A stretch of DNA of 64,000 nt from contig NZ_OOHJ01000030.1 in NCBI RefSeq assembly GCF_900323885.1, positions 496,001-560,000 on the forward strand, given 5' to 3'. The notes under the pieces are model-generated. The model saw nothing but the letters and a program-made list of their open reading frames with translations, had not been told where the DNA came from and ran no database searches. Source of the stretch: [Actinomadura] parvosata subsp. kistnae (lineage in GTDB: Bacteria > Actinomycetota > Actinomycetes > Streptosporangiales > Streptosporangiaceae). Positions 45,982-54,351 of this stretch are shown here, piece after piece. Each line of letters begins with the position of its first letter. The stretch's first letter is position 1. Position numbers and translations under genes: made by a program.

Positions 45982-46908
45982 CTAGGCGTTGGCCCGGCGG
46001 AGGCGTTCGGCCGCCTGGGCCCGTAGCGCGTCGCCGCCCGCCGGGGAGCCGCCGCACAATGCCATCTCGCGGGCGTTGTAGGCGGCCATCCACACGCCGG
46101 CCGCCCAGGCGATCTCCAGCTCCTCGGGCGTGAACAGGCGCCCGCGGAAGTGCTGGTAGGCCGCCAGGAACGCTTCGGAGCTGTCGAGCGGTGCCAGGGT
46201 CGGCGGGCCGGCGCTGGCGAAGGATCCGCTCGCCTCGCCCGCCAGTGCCGCCTCCGGCTGCCAGGCCAGGCTGTCCCAGTCGTGCACCGCCCACACCTGC
46301 CGTCCCCGCCACCGCAGGTTCTGTGCCTCGAAGTCGGCGTGGCCGAGCACGCACGGCAGGTCAGCGGTCAGCAGCCGTGTCCGGGCCCGCTCGGCCGCCT
46401 CCACGATGTGCCCGGACACGACGCTCTGGTCGAGGTCGTCGAGGAAGCCGGTCGCCGGCCACGTTCCGGAGCCGGGCTCGTCCCAGCGCACCCAGGGCGG
46501 GTTCGGCAGCGGCGGCGGGACGGTCACGGCGGCGAGTTCGGTCATCAGCCGGGCGAACGCCTGCGCGCAGCGCACGGCCGTCTCGGGCGAGTCGCCGTGC
46601 AGCACCTCGCCGCCGGGCCGGTACTCCTCAGCGTGTACGGCCAGCGCACCGGCCCCGACCACCGGTGTCAGCGGCCTGGCGCACGGGAACCCGCGCGCGG
46701 CCAGCCGGGCCTGGGCCGCGACGCAGAACGCCGCCCGGCCGTCGTCGGCGCGTGCCTTGACCACGACGTCCCGGCCGCCGGCCAGCCGCAGGCCGAACAC
46801 CATCGAGACCTTCTCCGAGCGGAACAGCACGCCGGCGGGTTCGCCGCCCAGCTGGTCCCGGCACCAAGCCGGTAACCAGTGCGGCAGCTCGTCCAGGGGC
46901 ACGGTCAT
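45982..46908 (-). CDS. Phosphotransferase-family protein (APH/choline kinase fold)
   Basis: 308 residues from ATG 46908. LPCVLGHADFEAQNLRWRGRQVWAVHDWDSLA is the Brenner-type catalytic HxDxxxxN loop followed by the DWD metal-binding element; VVVKARAD supplies the ATP Lys. Aminoglycoside phosphotransferases and many orphan small-molecule kinases share this fold, so a resistance role is possible but not shown. It follows the epoxide-hydrolase-like gene by 31 bases and is probably cotranscribed with it. Confidence 0.8.
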   Translation of the reverse strand: MTVPLDELPHWLPAWCRDQLGGEPAGVLFRSEKVSMVFGLRLAGGRDVVVKARADDGRAAFCVAAQARLAARGFPCARPLTPVVGAGALAVHAEEYRPGGEVLHGDSPETAVRCAQAFARLMTELAAVTVPPPLPNPPWVRWDEPGSGTWPATGFLDDLDQSVVSGHIVEAAERARTRLLTADLPCVLGHADFEAQNLRWRGRQVWAVHDWDSLAWQPEAALAGEASGSFASAGPPTLAPLDSSEAFLAAYQHFRGRLFTPEELEIAWAAGVWMAAYNAREMALCGGSPAGGDALRAQAAERLRRANA

Positions 46909-46939
46909 CACTGTGCCAAAGACGCCGGACCCCCGGAAG

Positions 46940-47869
46940 TCAGTCGCCTGCAAGGATGAAGTCGGCCACGGCGGCGGCGACGGCTTCGGGCTGCTCGTCG
47001 GGGATGAAGTGGCCGGCGCCGGGCACGACGACCCCGGTGACGTGGTCGGCCCACGGGCTGAGGGAGGCCGCCATGTCGGGAATGGAGCCGTGGCTGCTGG
47101 AGATCCCGAGGACGGGCACGGTGAGGTGCTGCCGCTTGAGCGCCTCGTGGTTCCGGCGCGCGGACTCGGCGGCGTCCCGGTAGTAGGCGAGGCTGGCGCG
47201 CAGGCCGCCGTCGGCGGCGATGGCCGCCGCGTAGTGGTCGATCTCGGCGTCGTCGAACGTGCCGGGAGACAGGGCCTTCATTCTCAGGAACCAGCCGACG
47301 TAGTCCCGTTCGCGGCCGGCGAGCAGCGTCTCGGGCAGGTCGGGCACGAGGTGGAACGCGAAGTGCCAGGTCTTCCACGCCCGGTCCGGGTCGGTGGGGA
47401 TCGCGTCCGGGAGGGTGATGCCGGGGATTCCGGCGTCGAGCAGCGCGACCCCGCGCAGGTGGCGTTCGAAGCGAAGTGCGAGGGAGAAGGCGACCCAGGC
47501 GCCGATGTCGTGGGCGGCCAGCCAGTACGCCGGCACGCCGAGCGCCCGCACCGCGGCGTGGACGTGGGCGGCGACGGTGTGCGTGTCGTAGCCGCGTTCC
47601 GGGCGCTCGGAGTGGCCCTGGCCGGGCAGGTCGATCGCGATGACGCGGAACCGGGCGGCGAGGCGGGGCATCACCTTCCGCCAGGCCCACCAGGTCTGCG
47701 GGAATCCGGCGAGCAGGACGACGGCCGGGTCGGCCGGCTGTCCGCCTTCGACGGCATGGAGACGGACGCCGTCCGCGTCGACCCAGCGGTGCGTGAATCC
47801 GGCCAGGTCGTGCAGGGGCAGGCCGGGGATCGGATTACTTTCCGGGGCGCTGGTCGCAGGGTCGGTCAT
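46940..47869 (-). CDS. Epoxide hydrolase-like alpha/beta hydrolase
   Basis: 309 residues, ATG 47869 with GGAGGAT upstream. VLLAGFPQTWWAWRKVMPRLAARFRVIAIDLPGQGHSERP is the oxyanion region; the nucleophile elbow is AAHDIGAWV, with Asp rather than Ser, as in epoxide hydrolases and haloacid or haloalkane dehalogenases. The His is in VPGAGHFIPDEQP. A soluble epoxide hydrolase is most likely. It diverges from a TetR gene, with a 24-bp palindrome between. Confidence 0.83.
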   Translation of the reverse strand: MTDPATSAPESNPIPGLPLHDLAGFTHRWVDADGVRLHAVEGGQPADPAVVLLAGFPQTWWAWRKVMPRLAARFRVIAIDLPGQGHSERPERGYDTHTVAAHVHAAVRALGVPAYWLAAHDIGAWVAFSLALRFERHLRGVALLDAGIPGITLPDAIPTDPDRAWKTWHFAFHLVPDLPETLLAGRERDYVGWFLRMKALSPGTFDDAEIDHYAAAIAADGGLRASLAYYRDAAESARRNHEALKRQHLTVPVLGISSSHGSIPDMAASLSPWADHVTGVVVPGAGHFIPDEQPEAVAAAVADFILAGD

Positions 47870-47927
47870 GGGGATCCTCCAGAGGAAGCTTGAATGCGCA
47901 GGTCAGCGTCCTGCCGGAGGCTAGCAC

Positions 47928-47951
47928 ATCTTGAACTGTTTAGTTCAAGAT
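47928..47951. promoter_or_regulatory. 24-bp palindrome, TetR operator
   Basis: ATCTTGAACT (47928-47937) and AGTTCAAGAT (47942-47951) pair perfectly around four bases. The site lies between the divergent hydrolase (47869) and TetR (48007) starts, placed to repress both. Confidence 0.75.
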
Positions 47952-48006
47952 AGGATGGCGCACAGCGCAGCCCCCAGACATCAGCACCCCGGCGAGGAAG
48001 TGCCAC

Positions 48007-48606
48007 GTGGCAGGCAAGAAGCAGTTCGACATGGACACGGCGCTCGACGCCGCGATGATCCAGTTCTGGCGCGCCGGCTACGCCGGCACCTCGCTGGACG
48101 ACCTGTCGCGGGCGACCGGCCTGAACCGCAGCTCCATCTACTCCTCGCTCGGCGACAAGGACACGCTGTTCCTGCGCTGCCTGGACCGCTACGCCGCGCG
48201 CTATGGCGACAAGTACGACGCCGCCCTGTCCCGTGCGACCACGGAGCCGGTCGAAGCCGTTCGCGCGTTCTTCGACGTCACCCTCGAACGCATCGCCGAT
48301 CCCGAGCTGCCGGACGGATGCCTGATCGCCCAGACGGCCATGGCGATCCCGGTGCTGAGCCCGGGCATCGCGGCGCACGCGAGGGAGGCGCTGGGCCGGC
48401 AGCGCTCCCGGTTGCGCGCCGCGCTGAAGGCCGGCTCCTTGCCCGGCCAGGTCGCCGAGGCTTTCGCCGAGCACGTGGCGGCCGTGAACCAGTCGCTCGC
48501 CGTCATGAGCAGAGCCGGGGCGAGCCCGGCGCAGCTCCTGGCCGTCGTGGGGGTGACCGTAGACGCGCTCTCGCAGGCGTTGCGCACGCGCGACGTACCA
48601 GGTTAA
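48007..48606 (+). CDS. TetR-family regulator
   Basis: 199 residues from GTG 48007 with GAGGAAG upstream. The HTH reads DTALDAAMIQFWRAGYAGTSLDDLSRATGLNRSSIYSSLGDKDTLFLRCLDRY, close to the AcrR/YwnH-like subgroup. It diverges from the epoxide-hydrolase-like gene and is likely its repressor through the 24-bp palindrome. It converges with the epimerase gene (stop-to-stop spacing 7 bases). Confidence 0.87.
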   Translation: MAGKKQFDMDTALDAAMIQFWRAGYAGTSLDDLSRATGLNRSSIYSSLGDKDTLFLRCLDRYAARYGDKYDAALSRATTEPVEAVRAFFDVTLERIADPELPDGCLIAQTAMAIPVLSPGIAAHAREALGRQRSRLRAALKAGSLPGQVAEAFAEHVAAVNQSLAVMSRAGASPAQLLAVVGVTVDALSQALRTRDVPG

Positions 48607-48613
48607 CGCGATC

Positions 48614-49528
48614 TCAGCCGTTGGTGAGCTCGTTCCTGATCCAGTCCAGGACGGAGGCGTGGCGAGGCCGCCAGCCGAGCCGGGCGCGGGCGCGCTCGCC
48701 CCGGACCCGGCTGTTGGAGCCGAGGGCGAAGACGGCGGCCTCGTAGCCCCACTCGTGGATGGCCGCGTCGATGTCCCAGGCCTCGGCGGGGCCCAGGCCC
48801 AGCGCCTCGGCGATGGCGGCGGTCAGGTCGCCGAACGACGCCTCGCCGTTCTCCACGAAGAAGAACGAGCCGGCGGGGGCCGCGTCGAGCGCGAGCAGGT
48901 AGAGGTCGGCCACGTCGTCGATGTGCACGTTCGACCAGATGTTGCGCCCGGCGCCGATCCTGCGGACGGTCCCGCTCCTGCGCGCCTGCCGGACCAGGGC
49001 GGGAATCTGGACGCTGTCGCGGCTGAGCCCGCGGCCGTGGCCGTAGATCAGGGTGTTGCACAGGACCACCGACCGGATGTTCCGGCTGGAGGCGGCCAGG
49101 ACGTAGCGGTCGATCGCCATCCTGGCCTCCTTGTCGGCGGCCGGCCGCCACGGCGATCCCGGATCGAGGATGTCCTCCCCGAAGATCTCCCCGGACGGCT
49201 CGCCGCGGGAATCGGTGCCCACGATGCTCGACCCGCTGGTGTGCAGCAGCGGCTTGCCCGATCCCGCGAGCGCTTCCACCAGCGCCTCCACGGCTCCTCG
49301 GTGGTCGCTGTCGGCGGCGTTGACGACGGCGTCGGCGGCCCGCGCCTGCTCGGCGAGCAGCGCCCGGTCGTCCAGGGTGCCCACGACCGGGGTCACGCCG
49401 AGGCGTTCGAGCAGGCGTGCCTTCTCCGGGCTGCGGGCCAGGCCGGTGACCTGGTGGCCGGCCCGCAGCAACCGGTCGGCGACGGAGCCGCCGATGTATC
49501 CCGTGGCGCCAGTGACGAAAGCACGCAT
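48614..49528 (-). CDS. NAD-dependent epimerase/dehydratase-family (extended SDR) protein
   Basis: 304 residues from ATG 49528. FVTGATGYIGGSVADRLLRAGH is the extended-SDR cofactor loop; VNAADSDH and HTSGSSIVG follow, with LIYGHGRG and a C-terminal substrate domain. The YxxxK is not clear: the region AADKEARMAIDRYVL suggests an atypical SDR, so oxidoreductase activity is uncertain. It diverges from the MarR gene, with a 26-bp palindrome between. Confidence 0.78.
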   Translation of the reverse strand: MRAFVTGATGYIGGSVADRLLRAGHQVTGLARSPEKARLLERLGVTPVVGTLDDRALLAEQARAADAVVNAADSDHRGAVEALVEALAGSGKPLLHTSGSSIVGTDSRGEPSGEIFGEDILDPGSPWRPAADKEARMAIDRYVLAASSRNIRSVVLCNTLIYGHGRGLSRDSVQIPALVRQARRSGTVRRIGAGRNIWSNVHIDDVADLYLLALDAAPAGSFFFVENGEASFGDLTAAIAEALGLGPAEAWDIDAAIHEWGYEAAVFALGSNSRVRGERARARLGWRPRHASVLDWIRNELTNG

Positions 49529-49546
49529 GAGCACTCCCATGTACGT

Positions 49547-49572
49547 ACAACATTTGCTTATACAAAGGTTGT
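49547..49572. promoter_or_regulatory. 26-bp imperfect palindrome, MarR operator
   Basis: ACAACATTTG (49547-49556) and CAAAGGTTGT (49563-49572) pair at nine of ten positions around six bases. It lies between the divergent epimerase (49528) and MarR (49619) starts, consistent with control of both genes by the adjacent MarR protein. Confidence 0.65.
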
Positions 49573-49618
49573 CCATGCATGGAATCCGTGTCAAACTGGT
49601 CACTCGAAGGGAGGGCCA

Positions 49619-50095
49619 TTGGGAGGACGCGTCCCGCGCATCGAGCTGCCGTCGGGCCTCGAAAGACGCTGGCAGGCGCTCAGGCACCTGGAGGCCGCCG
49701 TCCAGGAGGCACTCGACCGCGCCCTGCAGAACGAGCACGGCCTGTCCGTCTCCGAGTACACCGCCCTCGCGGCGCTGGCCTACTCCGACGACGACGGCCA
49801 TCTGCGCCAGCAGGTCCTCGCCGAGGCGATCCCGCTCCGGCAGAGCTCGGTCAGCCGCCTGGTCGCCCGGCTCGAGCGGATGGGCCTGACCGAACGCTTC
49901 CACTGCCCGACCGACCGGCGCGGCGTCTACACGCAGATCACCGACCGCGGCCGCGACGTCGTCACCGCCGCGCGGGCCACCTATGTCGGCGTCCTCCAGC
50001 AGGCCCTGGCCGAGCTCAGCGGCGATCGGCGACTGGCCGCCCTGGTCGAGCAACTCCACCGGGACACGGACCCGGCCGGCCCCCCGCGGGTCTGA
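49619..50095 (+). CDS. MarR-family transcriptional regulator
   Basis: 158 residues. TTG 49619 is chosen as start because AAGGGAGGG precedes it and no ATG or GTG lies in frame before the conserved part. ALQNEHGLSVSEYTALAALAY, VLAEAIPLRQSSVSRLVARLERMGLTERFHCPTDRRGVYTQITDRG is the winged helix with its DxR wing. It probably represses the divergent epimerase gene through the palindrome at 49547. Confidence 0.83.
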   Translation: MGGRVPRIELPSGLERRWQALRHLEAAVQEALDRALQNEHGLSVSEYTALAALAYSDDDGHLRQQVLAEAIPLRQSSVSRLVARLERMGLTERFHCPTDRRGVYTQITDRGRDVVTAARATYVGVLQQALAELSGDRRLAALVEQLHRDTDPAGPPRV

Positions 50096-50176
50096 CGTGG
50101 CGGCCGGCCGCGTTCCGGCGATCATTCGTGATCGTTTCCCCGCAACTTTTCCCGGGGTTGCGCCGTCGAAGCAGAC

Positions 50177-50668
50177 ATGATGAAGACGATGATCGGGGCC
50201 TCGCTCCTCGCCGGCGCGCTGATGGTGTCCGGCGCCACCGCCGCTGCGGCACAGGCGAAGCCGGCCCTGGGGCCGTACGGATACGGTGCGGTGAAGCTCG
50301 GCATGACGGCCAAGCAGGCCAAGGCGACCGGGGCCGTGGTGAGCAAGCTGCCGGGCGGGGGCGGCTGCTCCGGGTGGGACTTGAAGGAGTTCCCGACGCC
50401 CAAGGACCAGATCGGCGTCTACATCTCACCGCGCGTGGGAGTGGCCGCGATCTTCGCCGCGAAGGGCATGAAGACGCCGGAAGGCATCAAGATCGGCGCC
50501 ACCCTCCAGCAGTTGAAGACGGCCTACCCGAAGATCAAGAAGGACTTCCACGGCTACTACGTGATCACCGTTCCTGGCAACAAGAAGGCCTACTACAGCT
50601 TCGGCGTCAACCGCGGCAAGATCACCGAGTACGGCATCGCGCTGAACAAGCAGGACTGCTTCAACTGA
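50177..50668 (+). CDS. Secreted hypothetical protein
   Basis: 163 residues from ATG 50177 (ATG 50180 equally possible). A Sec signal peptide (MIGASLLAGALMVSGATAAAAQA) is followed by PYGYGAVKLGMTAKQAKATG and KIGATLQQLKTAYPKIKKD, two stretches that resemble the repeated small-fold motif of OmlA/BamE-like and related secreted actinobacterial proteins. Two Cys (CSGW and QDCF) could pair. Function unknown. A strong hairpin follows the stop. Confidence 0.7.
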   Translation: MMKTMIGASLLAGALMVSGATAAAAQAKPALGPYGYGAVKLGMTAKQAKATGAVVSKLPGGGGCSGWDLKEFPTPKDQIGVYISPRVGVAAIFAAKGMKTPEGIKIGATLQQLKTAYPKIKKDFHGYYVITVPGNKKAYYSFGVNRGKITEYGIALNKQDCFN

Positions 50669-50676
50669 GGTCTCGC

Positions 50677-50706
50677 GGCGTTGGCGGGCCTTCGCCCGCC
50701 AACGCC
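50677..50706 (+). terminator. Intrinsic terminator hairpin
   Basis: GGCGTTGGCGGGC (50677-50689) pairs perfectly with GCCCGCCAACGCC (50694-50706) around a four-base CTTC loop, eight bases after the stop of the secreted protein. This is a 13-bp GC-rich stem without a U tract. Confidence 0.8.
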
Positions 50707-50820
50707 GGCGCGGCCCACTGAAACGACCGGGCTGTCACGCCGCTGAGCCGATCTGGACGTCATGGGCCGCTTGCCCCAATAATCGGGGCTGTCATCCCAA
50801 GGACCGACCGGGGGCCTGCC

Positions 50821-51726
50821 GTGAGACTGCTGCTCCGCACGGCCTTGCTGCTTGCCCTCGTGGCGTCGCCGCCGCTGGCGGTGGCGCATCCGGCCGACGC
50901 GTTCAGCGCGAAGAAGGTCTTCGTGCGTTACGTGGTCGACCGCTGCCCGATGGAAGAGGGCGAGCCCTGTACCGTGTGGCGGCTGAGGCTGAGCGACGGG
51001 CGGATGGTCCGCCTGCCGGACGCGGTGGCCCCGGTCGCCACGCCGCACGGCAGCCAGGTGGCCTACTACCGCAGGAGTGACGGCGCACTCGTCGTCCATG
51101 ACGTGACCACGGGGAAGGTCCGCGCCGTCCCGGGCAGGTGGTCGCCCGCCGCGAGCCCGCTCAAATACCTCTCCCCGGCCGGCCGGTTCGCCGTCATCGG
51201 GGCGTCGTACCAGGTGGTGGACACCTCTACCAGGCAGGTCCACACGCTGCCCTTCACGCCCGACCGGGCGATCTCCTTCAGCCCGGACAACGCGTACCTC
51301 ATCGCCCGCCGCCCGCCGGTGGCCGGCCGGCCCGAGGTGGCCGAGGTCTTCTCCACCACGACGTGGACCGTGGTGCGTCGCGGTTCCAAGTTCGGCGCCC
51401 TGCGGATGGGCGGCGCGGTCGTCGCCTACATCGACGCGGAGACCGCCGGCAAGCCCGCGTACGTCCGGTTCTGGGACCTGACCACGGACAAGCCCGCCGG
51501 CACCCCCGTGACGATCCCCGCCAACGAATTCCCCCAAGGGTTGTTCTGGGACCGGGCCGACCATCTCGATGTCGTGAGCTACCTGCCCAGGAAGTTCCAC
51601 CACGGAATGATCGTGCGCGGCAGCGGCTACCGCTGGCGCCGCGCGACCGACCACCTGCGCATCCTCGACACCGTCATCCCCAAGGAACGCCGGACCAGCG
51701 CCGTCAAGGGCAGCGTCACCTCCTGA
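50821..51726 (+). CDS. Secreted beta-propeller-like hypothetical protein
   Basis: 301 residues from GTG 50821. The signal peptide is MRLLLRTALLLALVASPPLAVAHPADA. The rest has a regular beta pattern with repeat-like strands (GALVVHDVTTGKVRAVPG, YQVVDTSTRQVHTLPF, VRFWDLTTDKPAGTPVTI), suggesting a six- or seven-bladed propeller related to WD40 or TolB-like folds. Two Cys near residues 41-50 may pair. Substrate and role are unknown. It stands alone, and converges with the LacI gene. Confidence 0.65.
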   Translation: MRLLLRTALLLALVASPPLAVAHPADAFSAKKVFVRYVVDRCPMEEGEPCTVWRLRLSDGRMVRLPDAVAPVATPHGSQVAYYRRSDGALVVHDVTTGKVRAVPGRWSPAASPLKYLSPAGRFAVIGASYQVVDTSTRQVHTLPFTPDRAISFSPDNAYLIARRPPVAGRPEVAEVFSTTTWTVVRRGSKFGALRMGGAVVAYIDAETAGKPAYVRFWDLTTDKPAGTPVTIPANEFPQGLFWDRADHLDVVSYLPRKFHHGMIVRGSGYRWRRATDHLRILDTVIPKERRTSAVKGSVTS

Positions 51727-51766
51727 CGGTGGCCGGGCTCGGCGATCCCGGCCCTCCCGGTGGGGG

Positions 51767-52840
51767 TCAGCCGAGCGGCTGCACGGCGGACGACGGTGCG
51801 ACGGATTCGCGGATGCGGACGGGCATCGCCACCCGGTGCACCTCGCCCACCCGGTCGCCGCCCGTACGATCGCGGTCGATCTCCGCGAACAGCACGTCGA
51901 CGGCCTTGCGCCCCAGCTCGTAGTGCGGCAGCGCCACGGTGGTCAGCGGGGGCCGCATCCACGAGGCGATGGGGTGGTCGTCGAAGGAGACGATGGAGAC
52001 GTCCGCGGGCACCTTGAGCCCGAAGTCGTCGAGCGCCTGGTAGGCGCCCATCGCGATCCGGTCGTTGAAGCAGATCAGCGCGCGCGGCTGAGCGGTGCGC
52101 AGGAGGTCGCGGGTCGCGGCGAGGCCGTACTCCGGCAGCCAGTCGGGGCAGGCGCGGGCGCCGGCCACCTTGACGCCCGCCGCGCCGAACGCCTCGCGGA
52201 TGCCGACGAGCCGTTCCACCGCCGCGAGGCTCTCGGAGGGGCGGTCGCGCAGGCTCGGGCCGGCGCCGATCAGGTGGATGCCGTCGCGGTGACCGGCGTC
52301 GAGCAGGACGCGGGCGGCGCGGCGGCCGGCCTCGACCTCGTCGGGCAGGACGGCGGGCAGGGGCGCGGGCTTCTTCGGCAGGGCGTTGAGCAGCACGGCG
52401 GGCATGGCGGTGACGGCCTTGGGCACCTTGATGGTGCGGGTGAACATCGAGGCCAGGATGAGCCCGTCGACCTGGCGGTCCTGCATGGCCTGGAGGAGGA
52501 GGTGCTCGAGCTCGGCGTCGCCCTCGGTCTCGCCGATGAACAGCATGAAGCCGCGGTCGCGGGCGGCCTCGAGGGCGCCCTTGATCATGTCGCCGGCCAG
52601 CCGGGAGGTGGCGACGGTGTCGGAGACGAAGCCGATGGTCCGGGTGGTGCCCGTGCGCAGGCCCCTGGAGACGATGTTGGGCCGGTACTGCAGCTCCTCG
52701 GCGGTTCTCAGCACCCGCTGCTCGACGTCCTGGGAGATCCGCAGCTCGCGGCCGCGGCCCGAGAGCACGAGCGAGGCGGTCGTGCGGGAGACGCCCGCGG
52801 CCTTGGCCACATCGGCCAGTGTGACCCGTCGTGGGCTCAC
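51767..52840 (-). CDS. LacI-family transcriptional regulator
   Basis: 357 residues from GTG 52840, which has CGGAG upstream. ATG 52882 is an alternative, but its codon overlaps the -35 box of the divergent operon. The HTH reads VTLADVAKAAGVSRTTASLVLSGRG. The hinge and periplasmic-binding-like core follow (TIGFVSDTVATSRLAGDMIKGALEAARDRGFMLFIGETEG; VSFDDHPIASWMRPPLTTV). It diverges from the sugar ABC operon and probably represses it at the operator 52913-52928 until the imported sugar or a derivative is present. Confidence 0.88.
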   Translation of the reverse strand: MSPRRVTLADVAKAAGVSRTTASLVLSGRGRELRISQDVEQRVLRTAEELQYRPNIVSRGLRTGTTRTIGFVSDTVATSRLAGDMIKGALEAARDRGFMLFIGETEGDAELEHLLLQAMQDRQVDGLILASMFTRTIKVPKAVTAMPAVLLNALPKKPAPLPAVLPDEVEAGRRAARVLLDAGHRDGIHLIGAGPSLRDRPSESLAAVERLVGIREAFGAAGVKVAGARACPDWLPEYGLAATRDLLRTAQPRALICFNDRIAMGAYQALDDFGLKVPADVSIVSFDDHPIASWMRPPLTTVALPHYELGRKAVDVLFAEIDRDRTGGDRVGEVHRVAMPVRIRESVAPSSAVQPLG

Positions 52841-52875
52841 CGAATCTCCGATCGTCGCGGGTGTGTTACGGGGGG

Positions 52876-52928
52876 TTGACATCGTACGACGCGCGTGGTG
52901 AGACTATCGGGCGCTAATCCGATTTAGC
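52876..52928 (+). promoter_or_regulatory. Promoter and LacI operator of the sugar importer operon
   Basis: A consensus -35 TTGACA (52876-52881) is followed at 17-18 bases by a weak -10 (TGAGAC or GAGACT). Just downstream, GCTAATCCGATTTAGC (52913-52928) has perfect arms GCTAA/TTAGC with a central CG, the usual form of LacI-family operators. Its position covers the transcription start. Confidence 0.65.
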
Positions 52929-52985
52929 AATGGAGTTGGGGCATCTGCCGCGGGCCGATCGTCCCCGGCAGCAGAGGAGATGCAC

Positions 52986-54347
52986 ATGGCTCGTCGAGTC
53001 CGTCCCGGCAGGTCCGGGGCCGCGCTGGTGATCGCCATGGGGACGCTGGCCGCCGCCTGCGCGGCCCCCGGCAGCAACAGCCCGCAACCCCAGGCCACCG
53101 GCACGTCCGCGGTGTCCAAGGCGCCCGCCTGCGGCTCGGCGCCGATCACGATGAACGGCTACTTCGAGACCGGCTTCCCGCTGCCCAAGGCGCTGACCAC
53201 CGAGTTCACCAAGCAGCACCCGAACGTGACGTGGAACGTCCGCGAGGACCAGTTCGCGGTCATCACCCAGAACGCCCCGCGCGTACTGGCCGACAACCCG
53301 CCCGACCTGATGCGCCTGCCCCAGGTCTCCGAGTTGGTCAAGGACAACCTGCTGAAGAACCTCGACGGCTACGCGACCGCGTTCGGCTGGGACAAGTGGC
53401 CGGCCTCGCAGCTCGAACAGCTGCGCCTGGGCCCGGGCGGCCGCCCGCGCGGCGAGGGCTCGCTGTACGCCCTGGGCCTCAACATGAGCATGACCGGCGT
53501 CTTCTACAACAAGAAGCTCGCCGCGCAGATCGGGATGACCACGCCGCCCGCCACGCTGGCGGAGCTCGACGAGGTGCTGGCCAAGGCCAAGAACGCGGGC
53601 ATCACCCCGATCGTGCAGTTCAACGGCGGCGCCACCGGCGGGCTGGCGTTCCCGCTGCAGAGCCTCATGGCCGCCTACGGCCCCACCGGGCCCATCAACG
53701 ACTGGATCTTCCAGAAGCCGGGCGCCACCATCGACACCCCGTCGAACCAGCAGGCCGTCCAGCACCTGGAGAAGTGGATCAAGGCGGGTTACTTCCAGAA
53801 GGACGTCAACGCGGTCGACTACGCGACGATGATGAGCCGCTTCATCGACGGCCAAGGGCTGATCATGTTCAACGGCGACTGGGAGTCGGGCAACCTCGAC
53901 AAGCAGATGCCGGGCAACGTCGGCTTCACCCTGATGCCGCCCGCCCAGCAGGGCGGCAAGCGCGCCGCCATGTCGGCGCCGCTCGCCTTCGGCATCGCCG
54001 CGAACGCCAAGAACGCCGACTGCGCCGCCTTCTTCCTCAACTGGGTGGCCACCGACAAGCGGGCCCGCGAGATCGGCGTCGAGATCGGCGGATCGCGGCC
54101 GATGGGCCCGGCGGACGCGTACATGCCGGAGGTGGCCGCCGACAAGGTCACCGCGAGCACCCTGGAGGCCGGGGCGGACATCGCCAAGGACAACGGCGCG
54201 ATGGACTTCATCGCCAACGCCACCGGCGCCATCTACGCCAAGAGCTGGACCCCCAACCTGCAGAAGCTGGTGGCCGGGAAGCAGACGGCGCAAGGGCTGC
54301 TGACGGCGGTCCAGGCCGACTACGCCCGCCAGCTCGAAGGGAACTGA
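52986..54347 (+). CDS. Sugar ABC transporter substrate-binding lipoprotein
   Basis: 453 residues from ATG 52986, six to seven bases after AGAGGAG; ATG 52980 touches that site. A lipoprotein signal ends in LAAACAA (lipid-attached Cys ~24). The mature protein has the family-1 extracellular solute-binding layout: PITMNGYFETGFPLPKALTTEFTKQHPNVTWNV, GVFYNKKLAAQIGMTTPPATLAELDEVLAKAKNAG, GLIMFNGDWE. It captures a sugar outside the membrane and delivers it to the two permeases encoded next. Confidence 0.9.
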   Translation: MARRVRPGRSGAALVIAMGTLAAACAAPGSNSPQPQATGTSAVSKAPACGSAPITMNGYFETGFPLPKALTTEFTKQHPNVTWNVREDQFAVITQNAPRVLADNPPDLMRLPQVSELVKDNLLKNLDGYATAFGWDKWPASQLEQLRLGPGGRPRGEGSLYALGLNMSMTGVFYNKKLAAQIGMTTPPATLAELDEVLAKAKNAGITPIVQFNGGATGGLAFPLQSLMAAYGPTGPINDWIFQKPGATIDTPSNQQAVQHLEKWIKAGYFQKDVNAVDYATMMSRFIDGQGLIMFNGDWESGNLDKQMPGNVGFTLMPPAQQGGKRAAMSAPLAFGIAANAKNADCAAFFLNWVATDKRAREIGVEIGGSRPMGPADAYMPEVAADKVTASTLEAGADIAKDNGAMDFIANATGAIYAKSWTPNLQKLVAGKQTAQGLLTAVQADYARQLEGN

Positions 54348-54351
54348 TCAG

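Noticed and set aside
52840..52882. ATG 52882 as the LacI start
   Set aside because: That codon overlaps the TTGACA box of the divergent operon, while GTG 52840 has a ribosome site and sits just before the HTH.
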